The notes below the pieces were generated by a model. It was not told the origin of the DNA, ran no database searches, and saw nothing but the letters and a program-made list of their open reading frames with translations. This document shows positions 11,352-22,510 of a stretch of 64,000 bases of DNA, in pieces (within the stretch, counting starts at the first letter, position 1; each line of letters starts with the position of its first letter). Origin of the DNA: Eucommia ulmoides (taxonomy: Eukaryota > Streptophyta > Magnoliopsida > Garryales > Eucommiaceae); contig CM028325.1 of the NCBI GenBank assembly GCA_016647705.1, forward strand, positions 26,950,474 through 27,014,473. The letters run 5' to 3'. Position numbers and translations under genes: made by a program.

Positions 11352-12123
11352 CTTAATGACATTTTTGGTCTCTAATAAATGGCTCAGGTGCTTAATTGGT
11401 CCCTGGTAGACACAATGAACCCTTAACGTTTCATTTTCGTTTCAAATTGGCTATTCTCTTAAGTGTTCAATAAATTATTATTAAATTACATTTATACCCT
11501 TTAAGTTTTTAATTGAGATAATTTTATTTTCTATTTAAAACTTAAAGGTCAAATGTGTATTTTGAATAACCAAACCCACTACTCTCTCACTCTATCCAAA
11601 TCCCATCTCCTCTCTCAATCTCTACCCAAACCCACAAATCCACTACTCTCTCTATTTTACAATATCCATTTCACTTCAAAACCAAATCAACGGTTACTCT
11701 GATTCTCTCTTCTCTCTCTAGAATTCTGGCTCTCTCTTTCTGGAAATTGTTGCTTTGATGGGTTCGGGAAGGATGATTGTGATGTGGGTGAAGGGGGGTG
11801 GTGGGCAAAATCCTTCAAGTGTGAAAGGTACGGGAAAGGTGTTGTGAAAAAAATAAAAAATACAATTTGGTCTTTAAATTCAGAATAGGTTACAAATAGA
11901 TCTTATTAAATTAGTTTGAATAAAATGATGAAATTATTCTTATTTTTCAACATGAAATGACTAAAATACATTTACTTACACGTTAATCGTTAATGTTGAC
12001 CTAACAAAAGGATCAATTTGGAATAAAAATGAAATATTAAGGATCCAATGTGTCGATTTTCAAATACTAGGGACTAATTGAGTACCTGAATTATTTGTTA
12101 GGGACAAAAAAAAATCATTAAAT
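11352..12123. mobile_element. Foldback element with ~100-bp terminal inverted repeats
   Basis: The left end (TTAATGACATTTTTGGTC, then GGTGCTTAATTGGTCCCT and TTTCATTTTCGTTTCAAATTGG) matches the reverse complement of the right end (11990-12121). The two arms total about 100 bp each. A TTAA sits at both outer edges, which could be a target duplication or part of the inverted repeat. The core is pyrimidine-rich non-coding sequence. Non-autonomous, MITE-like; superfamily unknown. Confidence 0.7.
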
Positions 12124-12649
12124 GTAGACCCATTGCTTTCAAATACCATCTCGATTTATTAATAGAATAAATCGATAGTGGTGTTAAGAACTGAAAGATC
12201 TTAACTGAAATTTTACGACTTAATTTTACTATTTCATTTTTAAATCACTTGAATAGTTGAACCAAAATTTAATAAGAATGTAAAAAGTACAAAAAATAAA
12301 ACCTATGACAAAAACGCATGAATTAAAAGAAGCCATTGTGTTTTTACCGACTATTAGTTAAGGGTTTAAAACTATGAGTCATTCTCTTTCTTGTACTCAA
12401 TTTCTTGTATTTGCCATTTGACTCACAACACATGCCTAACGAATATTTTCTACGGTTAGGTATAACGCAATTAATTACTTAAAATTGAATATATTAAGTG
12501 TGTTTAATAACAAAATTAAATAAACACTTAAAAAATAGAGATAATTGGTCATTAATCTCAAATAACATATGTAATTTTAAAAAAAAAAATCGCTTAAAAA
12601 ATAAATTTTGATTTAGTCCCTTAAATTGAATTTTGTTTGAATTTTAATC

Positions 12650-13150
12650 TCGCATGTACAGATATTGTAGGAATTGTTGAGAAAACTTTGGTGAGTAAAT
12701 TCGTATTATAGTGAATATTAGTTACATGTAACTAATATTAGTTACAACTTAATAACTAACCTATATTACATATATATGTGTAATTATAGTTACATGTGCT
12801 TCTGTAATATTAGTTACACGTTATAAATTATATGTATTTGTGTAATATTTGTGATATTTAACAAATATTACACACATAAATTAATTTAACATTAGTTACA
12901 TGTATTTGTATAAATTTAGTTACATGTTACAAATTACATGTATTTGGTGTAATATTTGTTACTTCTAAATTTTTTTACATACAAATTAGTTACATGTTAT
13001 AAAATATAATAATATTTGTTACATCTAATAAAAATTTACACACAAATTAGTTACATGTAACTGCGTGAGTGCAAGCGTGTGTATTTGACTTCTACATTTT
13101 TTTTAATAGGCGGGATTAAAACACAAGTTACTTCCGTCTCTAAAACCTTT
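12650..13150 (+). repeat. Dispersed repeat rich in TTAGTTACATGTAAC, copy 1
   Basis: At least eight TTAGTTACATGT-like units alternate with TTTGTGTAATATTTGTTAC-like units between 12700 and 13065. The flanks (TTTGGTGAGTAAATTCGTATT on the left, GTGTGTATTTGACTT on the right) recur in reverse orientation at 32950-33230, so this is a mobile or duplicated unit rather than a simple repeat. Confidence 0.6.
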
Positions 13151-13194
13151 TTAAAAAAATTAAGAGCTAACTAAGGAACTTGCCATCGAATGTC

Positions 13195-14137
13195 CCTAAA
13201 AAATAAGTCACTTAAAAAATTATTGAAAATTTTAAGTAATGTGTGATTCATTTAATTTTTTTTAATAATTATCATTTAATACCATAGAATATCTAATTAT
13301 CACAACTAACATTTTACACTAATACTGTAAAATCTAAAAAAAAAAAAAAATTATATACAAAAAAAAAATTATAGATGAAAATAATATTAAATTAAAAAAT
13401 AATAGAGAGATAAAATTGTAGAGAGAGAATATTTTAGAATAATAAAGTTGTACACTTATTTAGGAATAAAAATTTGTACAAAAATATTATTTTTTAAAGT
13501 TAAAAGCATTAAAAAATTGAATACATAAATTCAACAATTATAATTTCAACACTTAATGGTTGTAATTTAAGTGATTATCAACAAATATAATTTGGTATGT
13601 ATATAAATAACAATACCATTTAATAAATAAAAAAAATTAAGCAACACGATTAAGTCCAAAGGTTACAAATTTAATAAACAAGTTAGATATCATATTACAA
13701 ATACATTTTAAAAAATCATATTACAAATACATTTTAAAAAATCATAATATACGATATGGAAGTTAAGGCAATGTTTGATAACCAAGTGCTCAAATTATTA
13801 AGTGCCCAACATATTAAATTTTTTTTTTTTTTTTTAAATATTTTTAACTTCAAAAAAATTATTTTTGTACAAATGTTTATTTCTAAAATAATTTTTACAA
13901 CTTTATTTTTCTAAAATATTCTCTCTTTATAACTTTCTTTCTCTATTTTTTTTTTTAAATTTAATATTTTCTACATATATAATTTTTTGTATATAATTTT
14001 TTTTGAGATTTTTCAGTATTGGTGTAAAATATTAGTTGTGGTAATTAGATATTCTATGATATTAAGTGATATATTCTAAAAAAATTAAGTGAATTGCACA
14101 TGGCTTCAAATTTTGAACAAATTTTTTAAGTGATACT
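13195..14137. repeat. Long inverted repeat: arms 13195-13530 and 13810-14110
   Basis: The reverse complement of 13810-14110 follows 13195-13530 closely. Shared are the 'atatctaattaccacaactaa' region, 'gtaaaatctaaaaa', 'tatacaaaaaa', 'gagagaatattttagaa' and 'tttgtacaaaa' segments. The spacer of about 280 bp includes a direct repeat (AATCATATTACAAATACATTTT, 13698-13742). It could be two copies of one MITE in opposite orientation or a single foldback element. Confidence 0.65.
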
Positions 14138-15235
14138 TATTTTTTAGGGCAAATCATATTTTAAACCCTCTAACTATTGACAGATTTTTAAATAGTTCTC
14201 TTAAGTTTTTACATTTCATTTTAAATTTTCTACATATAAATACAGTTTAAAATGTCCTTCTGTTAAAATTTTCATCAAAATCAACAGAATAAAAAGGGCA
14301 AAATAGTAATTTTCTATTTTTATTTTTTAATCATTTTCTTCTTTTTCTTTTTTCTTCTTCCATCTTTAACCTTTCTCTCTCTTCACCTCTTTCTCTCCAC
14401 CAATTTCTTTCGTCGCCGCCACGACCTTGCCGCCACTAATGTCGCCGACAGGATGAACCACCCCCGTAATAGAGGATGGTTCACTGCCTGTTACAGGGGG
14501 AAAATCACCCCCTGTTCAAGGGGTGAACCACCTCCTATAACAAGGGTGACGGGAGTCGTTACTTCTGTAATAGGGGTGACCCCGTAACAGGGGGTGTTTC
14601 AGGGGGAACGACCTTCATACTAGAGGGTGGTTTACCTCCTGTTACGGGGGGAATCACCCCTTGTTCAGGGGGTGAAACCACCCCTTTACAAGGCAGGGGG
14701 TAAACCACCTCCTGTTACAAGGGTCGTTCCTTCTGTAACAGGGGGTGGTTTACCCTTACCCCTTGCTATGGGGGTGGTTTGACCCCTTGTTATGGGGGTA
14801 GTTTACCCCGTCGTTAGCATTTGTGGTAGTGGGGTGACGGCAACGTCGGTGGTGGCAACAAAAGAAGGTGGTGAAGAGAGAGAGAGGTTAAAGATAGAGG
14901 AAAAGAAAAAAGAAAAGAAGAAAAATAAAAAGAGAAAAATGATTAGAAAATGAAAAAAATAAAAAATTACTATTTTGTCCCTTCATTCTGTTAGTTTGGA
15001 TGAAAAATCTAACAGAATAATTTTTTAAACCATGTTCATACGTAGAGTGTTTAAAATGAAATACAAAAACTTAGGAGTATTATTTAGAAATATGTCAATA
15101 GTTAAAGGATTTAAAATGTAATTTGCCCTATTTTTTAAGTAATTGCTTAATTTTATTATCAAACGCACTTAATTTGATAAGTACTTAATATATTCAGCTT
15201 TAAGTACTTAATCGTGTTATCAAATAGGCTTTTAG
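13766..15235. mobile_element. MITE with ends related to TTTGATAAC, interrupted by the Mutator MITE
   Basis: The left end 'ggcaatgtttgataaccaag' resembles the reverse complement of the right end near 15190-15235 ('aagcctatttgataacacga'). Both are followed by 'attaagt' motifs. If real, the 982-bp Mutator MITE at 14147-15128 inserted into it. No clear target duplication was found. Confidence 0.45.
14147..15128. mobile_element. Mutator-like MITE (MULE), 982 bp, 9-bp target duplication, GC-palindrome core
   Basis: Ends are GGGCAAAT and ATTTGCCC. The long terminal inverted repeats (about 170 bp) carry 'TTTTAAACCCTCTAACTATTGAC'-like text and its complement. Both sides are flanked by TATTTTTTA (14138-14146 and 15129-15137), a perfect 9-bp duplication, which is the hallmark of Mutator-like elements. 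The core at 14440-14800 is built of units like CCCCCTGTTACAGGGGG and GGTGAACCACC. Two relatives, at 40394 and 42622, lie in this window. No transposase is encoded. Confidence 0.85.
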
Positions 15236-15244
15236 TGTCTATAT

Positions 15245-15655
15245 GAATTTTGAGGTTTACCAAATTGTACATTTGATTTCAATTTTATATTTGTTTCAAT
15301 ATTGTAAAATTGAAAACATTACTAAAAATTTTGGATGGAAAATTAATTGTGCTCAACACGTGACCTTTTGATAAGTTTATTTTCGTCATTTCATTACTCC
15401 ACTAAACCTAAGATGTCTTTTCCTAACAACGATTTAGTATTCTTTCACGTTTTTCAGCCAAATCGTTGCTAACGTATTAAATTTAGTGGAGTGATGAAAT
15501 GATAAAATATCAATATTAGAAGGTTACGTTCTGAGCATAACTTATTTTATTTTTTTTTATATAAAATCATTAACAACATTTTTAGTTTTGCGGGATTGCA
15601 ACAAATATAAAACTTTAAGGACTAAATATGCAATTTGATAAATCTCAAATCTACG
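15245..15655. mobile_element. Foldback MITE spanning about 400 bp
   Basis: The left half and the reverse complement of the right half agree over most of their length. Examples are GGTTTACCAAATTGTACATTT against ATTTATCAAATTGCATATTT, and a perfect inner pair TCATTTCATTACTCCACTAAA / TTTAGTGGAGTGATGAAATGA (at 15390 and 15483). Non-coding. Confidence 0.65.
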
Positions 15656-16721
15656 TGCGCGCCTACCATAAACTTTAGGGACCAAACAACGGTGGTGTTT
15701 GGTTAGTAATGAGGATATTTTCGGGCACCACTGAGTCAACATCTAGGACCCAACCACGTATTCATCATCATCGTAACATAAGCGGATTTCGAAATCTACA
15801 ACGCCATGCTAAAGTATACACCGACCCAGACTCCTCCCTGTAATCTCCTTTGAACCCATAAATCTCAAATCTACGTGCGCGCCCACCATAAACTTTAGGG
15901 ACCAAACAACAATGGCATTTGGTTAATGGTGAGGATATTTTCGGGCACCACTGAGTTAACGTCTAGGACCCAGCCACGCGTCCATCCTCGTCTTGACATG
16001 AACGCATTTCGGAATCTATAACGCCACGCTAGAGCATACGCCAACCCAGACTCCTCCATGTAATTTCCTTTGCACCCGAAATGAGCAAAGTGCCCCGCAG
16101 GGACGTTGCTGCCTTAAGCTCTGCATCTTGCCCTAGACGACCAACTTTAGGGACTCAGCCATTCACCTCGATCGGCTTCCATTTCAGCTCGTTTTACCTC
16201 TAGGACTTCACAGATCTTCACTCTTCTCCACCAACTCACCACCATAGGCTTGACAGAGGCCCGCGGGCTTCGCCAAATGGGCTCAAAATCCCAAGCCCAA
16301 TGATATCTCTTAAATACCCTGGATTATTGGCTAAGTACGTGGTTTCACCTAATTAACTGTGTTTAGACCCGACTGATCATCTCCAACCCCTATATACACC
16401 AGAGGCTATGAAAACCCGATGTACGCTTTATTACATGAATGCTTTGAGTACATTTGTTTATTTGACGTATTTTTGTACCTCTTCTCTTTGAGCTCGTATT
16501 CTCACGTCGGAGGGGTTTCGCTGGGACAAATCCTGGTCCAAGCTTTCTGCAAATACTACTCCCTGAAGAGCAGGACTTTGAACACAGAAGGTTAGTCCTC
16601 CCAAGACCTAGTAAAGCTCACGTGAAGAATTTTCAACCGTCAACTCCACTTCAGCAAAAGGACACATGTCACTTGACTGGATCATACTCGAGGTGTTGAC
16701 CACTTTGGGACACCAACAGTT
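15638..16721 (+). mobile_element. Tat-type LTR-like block, copy B, with a 221-bp tandem duplication
   Basis: 15938-16721 is the relative of 8181-9036, with the same order: 'gcatacgcc', 'gcttgacagaggcccgcgg', the 'cctatatacaccagaggctatg' TATA region, 'cacgtcggaggggtttcgctggg' and the end CACCAACA. In front, 15638-15858 and 15859-16079 are two tandem copies of one 221-bp stretch beginning AAATCTCAAATCTACGTGCG. The duplicated stretch begins inside the right end of the foldback MITE, so the duplication post-dates that junction. The left boundary is not certain. Confidence 0.55.
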
Positions 16722-16736
16722 AGTGTTTCCACTTTT

Positions 16737-17515
16737 CTCATTCAACTTGGGATGTGGTAGGATGAGATGAGAATTTTATTTTCTTCTGGGAACAAAATCG
16801 CATTTGGTAATGACATAATTCTGTGTCCTTCTGAGAAAATCACGTTTGGTAACAACATTATTTTAGAATTGTTTCCTCAATAATTGTTATTTTTTTAATG
16901 TATGATAATAAATATCAAATTACACCTAATTCAAAAAAATAAACATTAATTAAAAATAAATGTCTAAAAATATTGACATATTAAATATAAGCACCATACG
17001 TATTTTATAATAAAATTCCAATTTGATTAAATATTATTTTTGGCGACAAAAATACAATTGTATAGTGAAATTCTTTTGTCGAATGTGATAATTCACTGTT
17101 CAAGAGTGATTATTTTTTTTTGAAAAAAAAATATATATATTCTCTCTTTATACTAAAAATTATTACCTTAATACATTTGTGCATGTTTTCAAAAATAAAA
17201 TCATAAACAATTAATATACAATAAACAAATAAAAAACATAAATAGTTTATTTCTCAAATTATACAACTATACTAAAAATGATCATGGTGAGGGACAAAGG
17301 AAAAAATAATTTTTCTCATGAGCCTAATAAAAGTTGAACAAGAGACCTCATTAAGAATTTTTTTAATTCCCACCTTGTCCTTTTTTAAGATGAGTTTTTT
17401 GTAAATGAAAAAAAATAATTTTTTTTGGTTTCGCAAAATTTTAAGAGTTTCAAGAATAATATAAAAATTTTGAAAGTAAGGTGGGATGGAATGAGATCAG
17501 AAACATAATTGGGGC
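16737..17515. mobile_element. Foldback MITE of the TTTGGTAAC/GGAATGAG family, diverged copy
   Basis: Left segment: 'ggatgagatgagaatttta', 'aaaatcgcatttggtaatgac'. Right segment: 'ggtgggatggaatgagatcag'. Both resemble the elements at 33815 and 38149. It lies 120-900 bp upstream of the APX3 start codon, so it may be part of that gene's promoter region. Confidence 0.45.
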
Positions 17516-17639
17516 CTAATTTTCAATTTTTTCGCCCCTTCCTACTTCCCATGGGGGTTACGCACGCGCTTGAAAGTGGTCGTGAATAAGGCTCGGGAAT
17601 TTCCCACGTATATCTAACCGTATGCATTGAAACCCGAAA

Positions 17640-17860
17640 ATTCAAATCCTTTTCTTCTTCCTCTTCTTCTTCTTCCGTTTCTCGCATATCCTTTTCTTCG
17701 TAAGCCGATACAAGCACCGTTGATTCTCACTCCGTAGTTGGTTTTCTCTCCCTTTAATATGCGTAGAGAATTCGAAGCTTCAACAATTTGTCCATTGTAA
17801 TTCGTTGTTTTCGCCCATTTTGTTGTTTTTTGATCGAGAGCTCAATCGCGAGGTCATCCA
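17640..17860 (+). promoter_or_regulatory. Putative 5' leader/promoter-proximal region of APX3
   Basis: A pyrimidine-rich tract (TTCTTCTTCCTCTTCTTC, 17652-17676), common in plant 5' leaders, lies about 190 bp before the APX3 start codon at 17861. No clear TATA box could be fixed. The exact transcript start is unknown. Confidence 0.35.
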
Positions 17861-20800
17861 ATGGCGGCACCGGTGGTGGACGTAGACTACCTGAAGCAAA
17901 TCGACAAGGCTCGCAGAGACCTGCGCGCTCTTATCTCCAGCAAGAACTGCGCTCCCATCATGCTTCGCTTGGCGTAAATTTCTATCCTCTTCGTGTGTGT
18001 GTGTGTGAATTGGTATTATTGTTCGACACGTTTGATGATTTTATCTGTTCAAAAGGTTAAGTTCGAATTAAGCTTGTTATTTTGAGTTGGAAGCTTCTAG
18101 TCTTGTTTTACGATTTTGTTGTTTATTTTGCTTTTGATTTTTGCTTGTGCTTTAACGATCAATGGTACTTACTACCTCCAAATTATTGTCGTAATTCTAT
18201 TCTCCTTGCGTAAGTTGTTATTTGCTTCTACCTTGGACAATATCAATTGAAAAGTTGAAGGTGAATCTGTTTGAATAATTGTCTTTAAGCTTTACAAATA
18301 TAAGAAATTAAATTTGTTTATAATACATATATATGTTGTATTTGCAGATGGCATGATGCAGGCACTTATGATGCTAAGACGAAGACAGGCGGCCCTAATG
18401 GCTCAATCCGGAATGAAGAAGAGTACAAGCATAGTTCAAATAATGGTCTGAAAATTGCAATTGATCTCTGTGGTGAGTTTATTATTTGGATTTGTGTTTT
18501 AATCCTTCTGCTATAGAATAACATATATATATATATATATATATATTTGGTGATATGAGATGTTTTTCAAGCCAAGAACAAACACTATATATGCCACAGG
18601 TTTCTAATGAGGAATATAGAAACTGAATGGTTTACATGATTATTACATATGCTTTACATTCACAATTAATTGTAGGTCTCTCTGGAACTGATTTTTTTTT
18701 TAGTTCTCTGTACTTCAAGCATGAATTGTTTCTCTAATGTTTCTTTTTTCTTGTTGATATCAGAACAAGTAAAGGCTAAACACCCAAGAATTACATACGC
18801 TGACCTCTACCAGGTAACTGCAGATTTGGAGCTCACTTAATTATACTCTATTTCATTTATGGAATCAATGTTAACTTAGTATGACCTTTTTTCCCGCATC
18901 ATTTACTTGTTTGCATATCCATGAGCAAAAATTATCCCTCAAGATACAGTCAAACTTGTAGATAATTATGCTTACCAATTATATGTTCTTTTAGGATTTG
19001 ATGCTTAAGAATATTTAGCCATGTTCTTTTACAATACAAAAAATTCAACCATGTACACGAGTCACTATTTTAGAGGGTTTTTCTTTAGCTTAAATCTTTA
19101 CTACATCTTAATGAACTGCTGATATATCTCGAATGCCAGTAGTTCCTTCAACGCGGAAATGTTTTTTCCCCTTAATTTTCCATGTTGTGTTTTCAGCTAG
19201 CTGGGGTAGTTGCGGTTGAAGTTACTGGAGGACCCACGGTTGATTTTGTCCCTGGTAGAAGGGTATGTTCACGGGAAACCTTTTTTAGAAGCCAAACAAA
19301 TTGTTTCATTTAACATCCATTATTTCATCAGGATTCAATGGATTCTCCGAAAGAAGGCCGCCTTCCAGATGCTAAACAAGGTTGGTGATGGGAGGATGTA
19401 ATATTTTTTATTTTGTTTTCCGATAGTGTCTTAAAATCATCAGTCGTATGAGGCGTGTATACATTCATCGTGGACGGGAGCTTACAGATGACATTTTTAA
19501 GACTGACCCATTGTGCATAAACTTCAGTATGGGACAGGAAGATGAAACCCTGTATCACACTTCAACAAGAATGACCTAATTTACCCCCAAAACATAATAA
19601 CAATCATGCTAACTCCAAAGTAAATGATCCTAAGTCAGTGTTCAAAGTAAACTTCTTCAGATGAATCATTCCACATATAAATTCATCCTTACCGTCAGAA
19701 GTTAATGGATTTACCAGAATAACATAGCTGCACAATGAATCAAGCTATAACCTTCTTGGGTTTATCCCATGTCGAATGTGAAAAGGGTTGGCTTTTCCTC
19801 ACATTTATAACCTGACCACTAGCTCCTTCCACATCCGATGTGAGATAAACACAACAATCTTCCCTCACACATCGGGTCTTTGGTCGGCTAACCCTCGACC
19901 AGTTTCTGCCTTTGTGACTATTTTGCTAGAGTTGTCGTAATCTGTGCTCTGATACCAGTGTAGAATGGTTTTGGGCTACTTTCAACCCCAAAAGCTAGCT
20001 CATGAAGTAAGGCTTTCCCTCACACTTACGACTTGACCACCAATCCCATTCACATCCGATGTAGGATAAACCTAACAAACCTAACAATATTTACGCATTG
20101 TTTTTCTTTTCTTCAATTTTGCCTTGCATATATAAATAACCAAACTGTCGCTATTTGAATATGCAATCTATAAGAACTACTACATTCTTATGGATTAGAA
20201 GATCTTTTAATATGAATAACACTAAGATCTCCTCTCTACATTATCGAATACATTTTTAGTTTTGCTTACTTATTTTTTTGGTCAACATACTTTTTCTTTT
20301 GGCTATAAAAAGTACTTAAAAAATAGTATTACCAAACGGTGCCTTATTTTTTCAAATTTCTTGACAGGTGCACCACACCTAAAGGATATTTTCTACCGGA
20401 TGGGTTTATGTGACAAGGATATCGTGGCACTGTCCGGTGGGCACACATTGGTAATCATTACACACACTTGTGCATACATAGATAAAGTTTTAAAATTTAA
20501 ATTCACTTATTGTCTTTATTTGAGCTTGTTTTTGTTGTTGTTATAGGGAAGGGCTCATCAGGAGAGATCTGGCTTTGATGGTCCTTGGACAAATGACCCC
20601 TTGAAGTTTGACAATTCATATTTTGTGTAAGGGCCCAAATATTATTACGTCTTCTGAAACAAATTGGTGTGATTCAGTTTTGAAATATCACTCATACATA
20701 ATCAAATATATGTAAACAGGGAACTACTGAAAAGCGATTCACCGGGACTATTGAAACTTCCAACTGATAAAGCATTACTGGAGGACCCTGCGTTCCGTCC

Positions 20801-21642
20801 CTACGTTGAACTCTATGCAAAGGTTATAATAGCATTTTTGTTTTTGGTTAAACTTATTATCAAAATGTGTCAAATCACTCTCCAGACTCCAATAAGGCAT
20901 CGTTTGAAAGTTATTTCTAAAAATCAAGAAAATAAAACTATTCCTTTTGGAGAGTAAATAAAATATTTCTAATTATGTTAAATCCCACGTCATTACCTAA
21001 TCCTGAGCTATATATATAAGTCTAAGGTTAATCCTCATCTTTCAAAGCATCTTTTGAGCGTGACTTGGGTCCATTGACTTGTCATATGGTATCAAAGTTA
21101 GGTTTTTGTCTGATGTTGAGCATGTTGAATCCAACATCAATGATGCTCCCCCCCCCCAAAAAAAATAAAATAAAATAAAATAAAATAAAAATCCTCTTAA
21201 GGGTAATCCTCCTCTTTGAAGGTGTCTTTTGAGAGCGAGTTAGGCCTATTGGATTTTTACAAATTATATTTTAAGAGATAAGAGATTGACGGACTAGGAC
21301 CTTCTCTATCTTAGTTTTCTCAATACTCTACAAAATTCTTTCGGATTAACGGATTGTTTATATGGATAACAATAAGATATCACCATTTCCTCTACAAGAT
21401 TCTTTTGGATTTTTTGTGGATGTGCTATAATCATGGATTTTTCATTCATGTGGCAGGATGAGGATTTATTCTTTAGGGACTACGCTGAATCTCACAAGAA
21501 GCTATCGGAACTAGGGTTTACGCCGCCTCCATCTGTACTGAAAAACACTACGATATTGGCACGAGGTGCTGTGGGGGTCGCTGTTGCAGCAGCTGTGATG
21601 ATCCTGAGCTACTTCTACGAAGTTCACAGACGAGTCAAGTAA
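17861..21642 (+). CDS. APX3: Peroxisomal membrane-bound L-ascorbate peroxidase 3, nine exons, 284 aa
   Basis: Uses ascorbate to reduce hydrogen peroxide on the cytosolic face of peroxisomes (class I haem peroxidase). Exons by GT-AG junctions: 17861-17973, 18348-18472, 18764-18813, 19197-19262, 19332-19380, 20368-20450, 20547-20626, 20720-20822 and 21457-21642. All phases agree and the total is 284 aa, against 287 remembered for Arabidopsis APX3. The distal haem site [16 protein letters not shown] spans exons 1-2. The proximal histidine lies in [12 protein letters not shown] (exons 6-7), followed by SGFDGPWT and [11 protein letters not shown]. The C-terminus has a membrane segment ([15 protein letters not shown]) and a basic tail (EVHRRVK), the peroxisomal membrane targeting pattern that separates APX3/5 from cytosolic APX1/2. 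Introns 5 and 8 each carry a TRIM. The gene looks intact. Confidence 0.95.
18519..18546. repeat. (TA)n microsatellite in APX3 intron 2
   Basis: About 14 TA units inside intron 2. Confidence 0.8.
19754..20077 (-). mobile_element. TRIM element, family 1, in APX3 intron 5
   Basis: On the minus strand the 5' LTR begins TGTTAGGTTTATCCTACATC (20077 downward) and ends near 19958. It is followed at once by TGGTATCAGAGC (19946-19957), a perfect primer-binding site for initiator tRNA-Met. A second LTR copy (TGTTGTGTTTATCTCACATC...) lies at the left. AACCT flanks the element at 19749-19753 and 20078-20082, a 5-bp target duplication. At 324 bp it is a terminal-repeat retrotransposon in miniature with no coding capacity, antisense to APX3. 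The left LTR end is the less certain boundary. Confidence 0.7.
20976..21261 (+). mobile_element. TRIM element, family 2, in APX3 intron 8
   Basis: Starts TGTTAAATCCCACGTC, with a TATATATATAAG box inside the LTR (about 110 bp). TGGTATCAAAG at 21087 acts as the primer-binding site. A second, shorter LTR copy (GGGTAATCCTCCTCTTTGAA to TTTTTACA) ends at 21261. AATTA at 20971-20975 and 21262-21266 is a perfect 5-bp target duplication. It is the same family as 29814-30241. Sense orientation relative to APX3. Confidence 0.8.
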
Positions 21643-22300
21643 ACTTTGAGCCTTTGTATTTCGAAATCTTCTGCAATGTTTCAGTAACTTTGTACCTGAT
21701 TTTCAAATAAGTTTAGCCTATTGGCTTCAATCATATAATATACCCTTCAAGTTTCTCTCAATATAACCAATTTGAATTGGATGCAAATTACGGCCATCAC
21801 CAATCATGCTTCATCGTGGAAGTGTACTATGCGTGTTTTGGCACCAGCAGCTTCAATGTGAGACATGAATCTAACAATGACTAACACTCATCTAAATCCG
21901 AATCCTAGCAAGGGTCTAATCGTTACCCGAAAGCAAAAGTTATACACTTAAAACACCATATGGTATCAGAGGCAATGGTACCAAAGGTTATGGGAATTCG
22001 TCTCTCATTCTCTCTTAGTCACAATTCTATTCATTCCTTCATAGTCAAATTATTTGTGCAAACCGGTTTTAGATTGTTGTCCCACATCGATCAATAAGAG
22101 TTTCCAAACCACTATACAAAAGTCAAAGGAATTCTCCACTTCTATATGGTTTAACTTTTTTGCTTCTGCCAGTTGTAAATGACGAATTGTGCAAATCAAC
22201 GGTTCTTTTAATACTAGGGTTGAACCAAAATTGAACTGTAAGAGAGAGAGAGTTAACAAAAAGAATAAATTTATTGCATTTGTGTCAAGGGAATAATAAC
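21643..22300. other. APX3 3' flank with an unplaced TRIM-like remnant
   Basis: The APX3 3' UTR probably ends within the first 150 bp. TATGGTATCAGAGGC near 21959 resembles an initiator-Met primer-binding site, and TTGTTGTCCCACATCGATC near 22074 resembles a TRIM/SMART LTR start. They cannot be put together into an element with repeats or target duplication, so this is only a possible remnant. Confidence 0.3.
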
Positions 22301-22510
22301 TAGAGAACAGTGCTGCTTGTGTTGAGTGAACAACATAATATCAATAATAAATATACTCTTCTTCTACTAGCATAAATAGAGAAACTACCTCCATAACCAA
22401 TCTGCAAGCTCCCTTTCTCTTCATCAAAGGGAGCTAAAGGAGAACAAGTTCATCTCCACCTAATTAGATTAAATTAAATTAAATTTATTCAAATTATCTA
22501 ATGTCACCAC

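Noticed and set aside
17788-18060. 90-codon frame over APX3 exon 1
   Set aside because: Shadow frame; the real exon is the ATG at 17861 in another frame with a GT donor at 17974.
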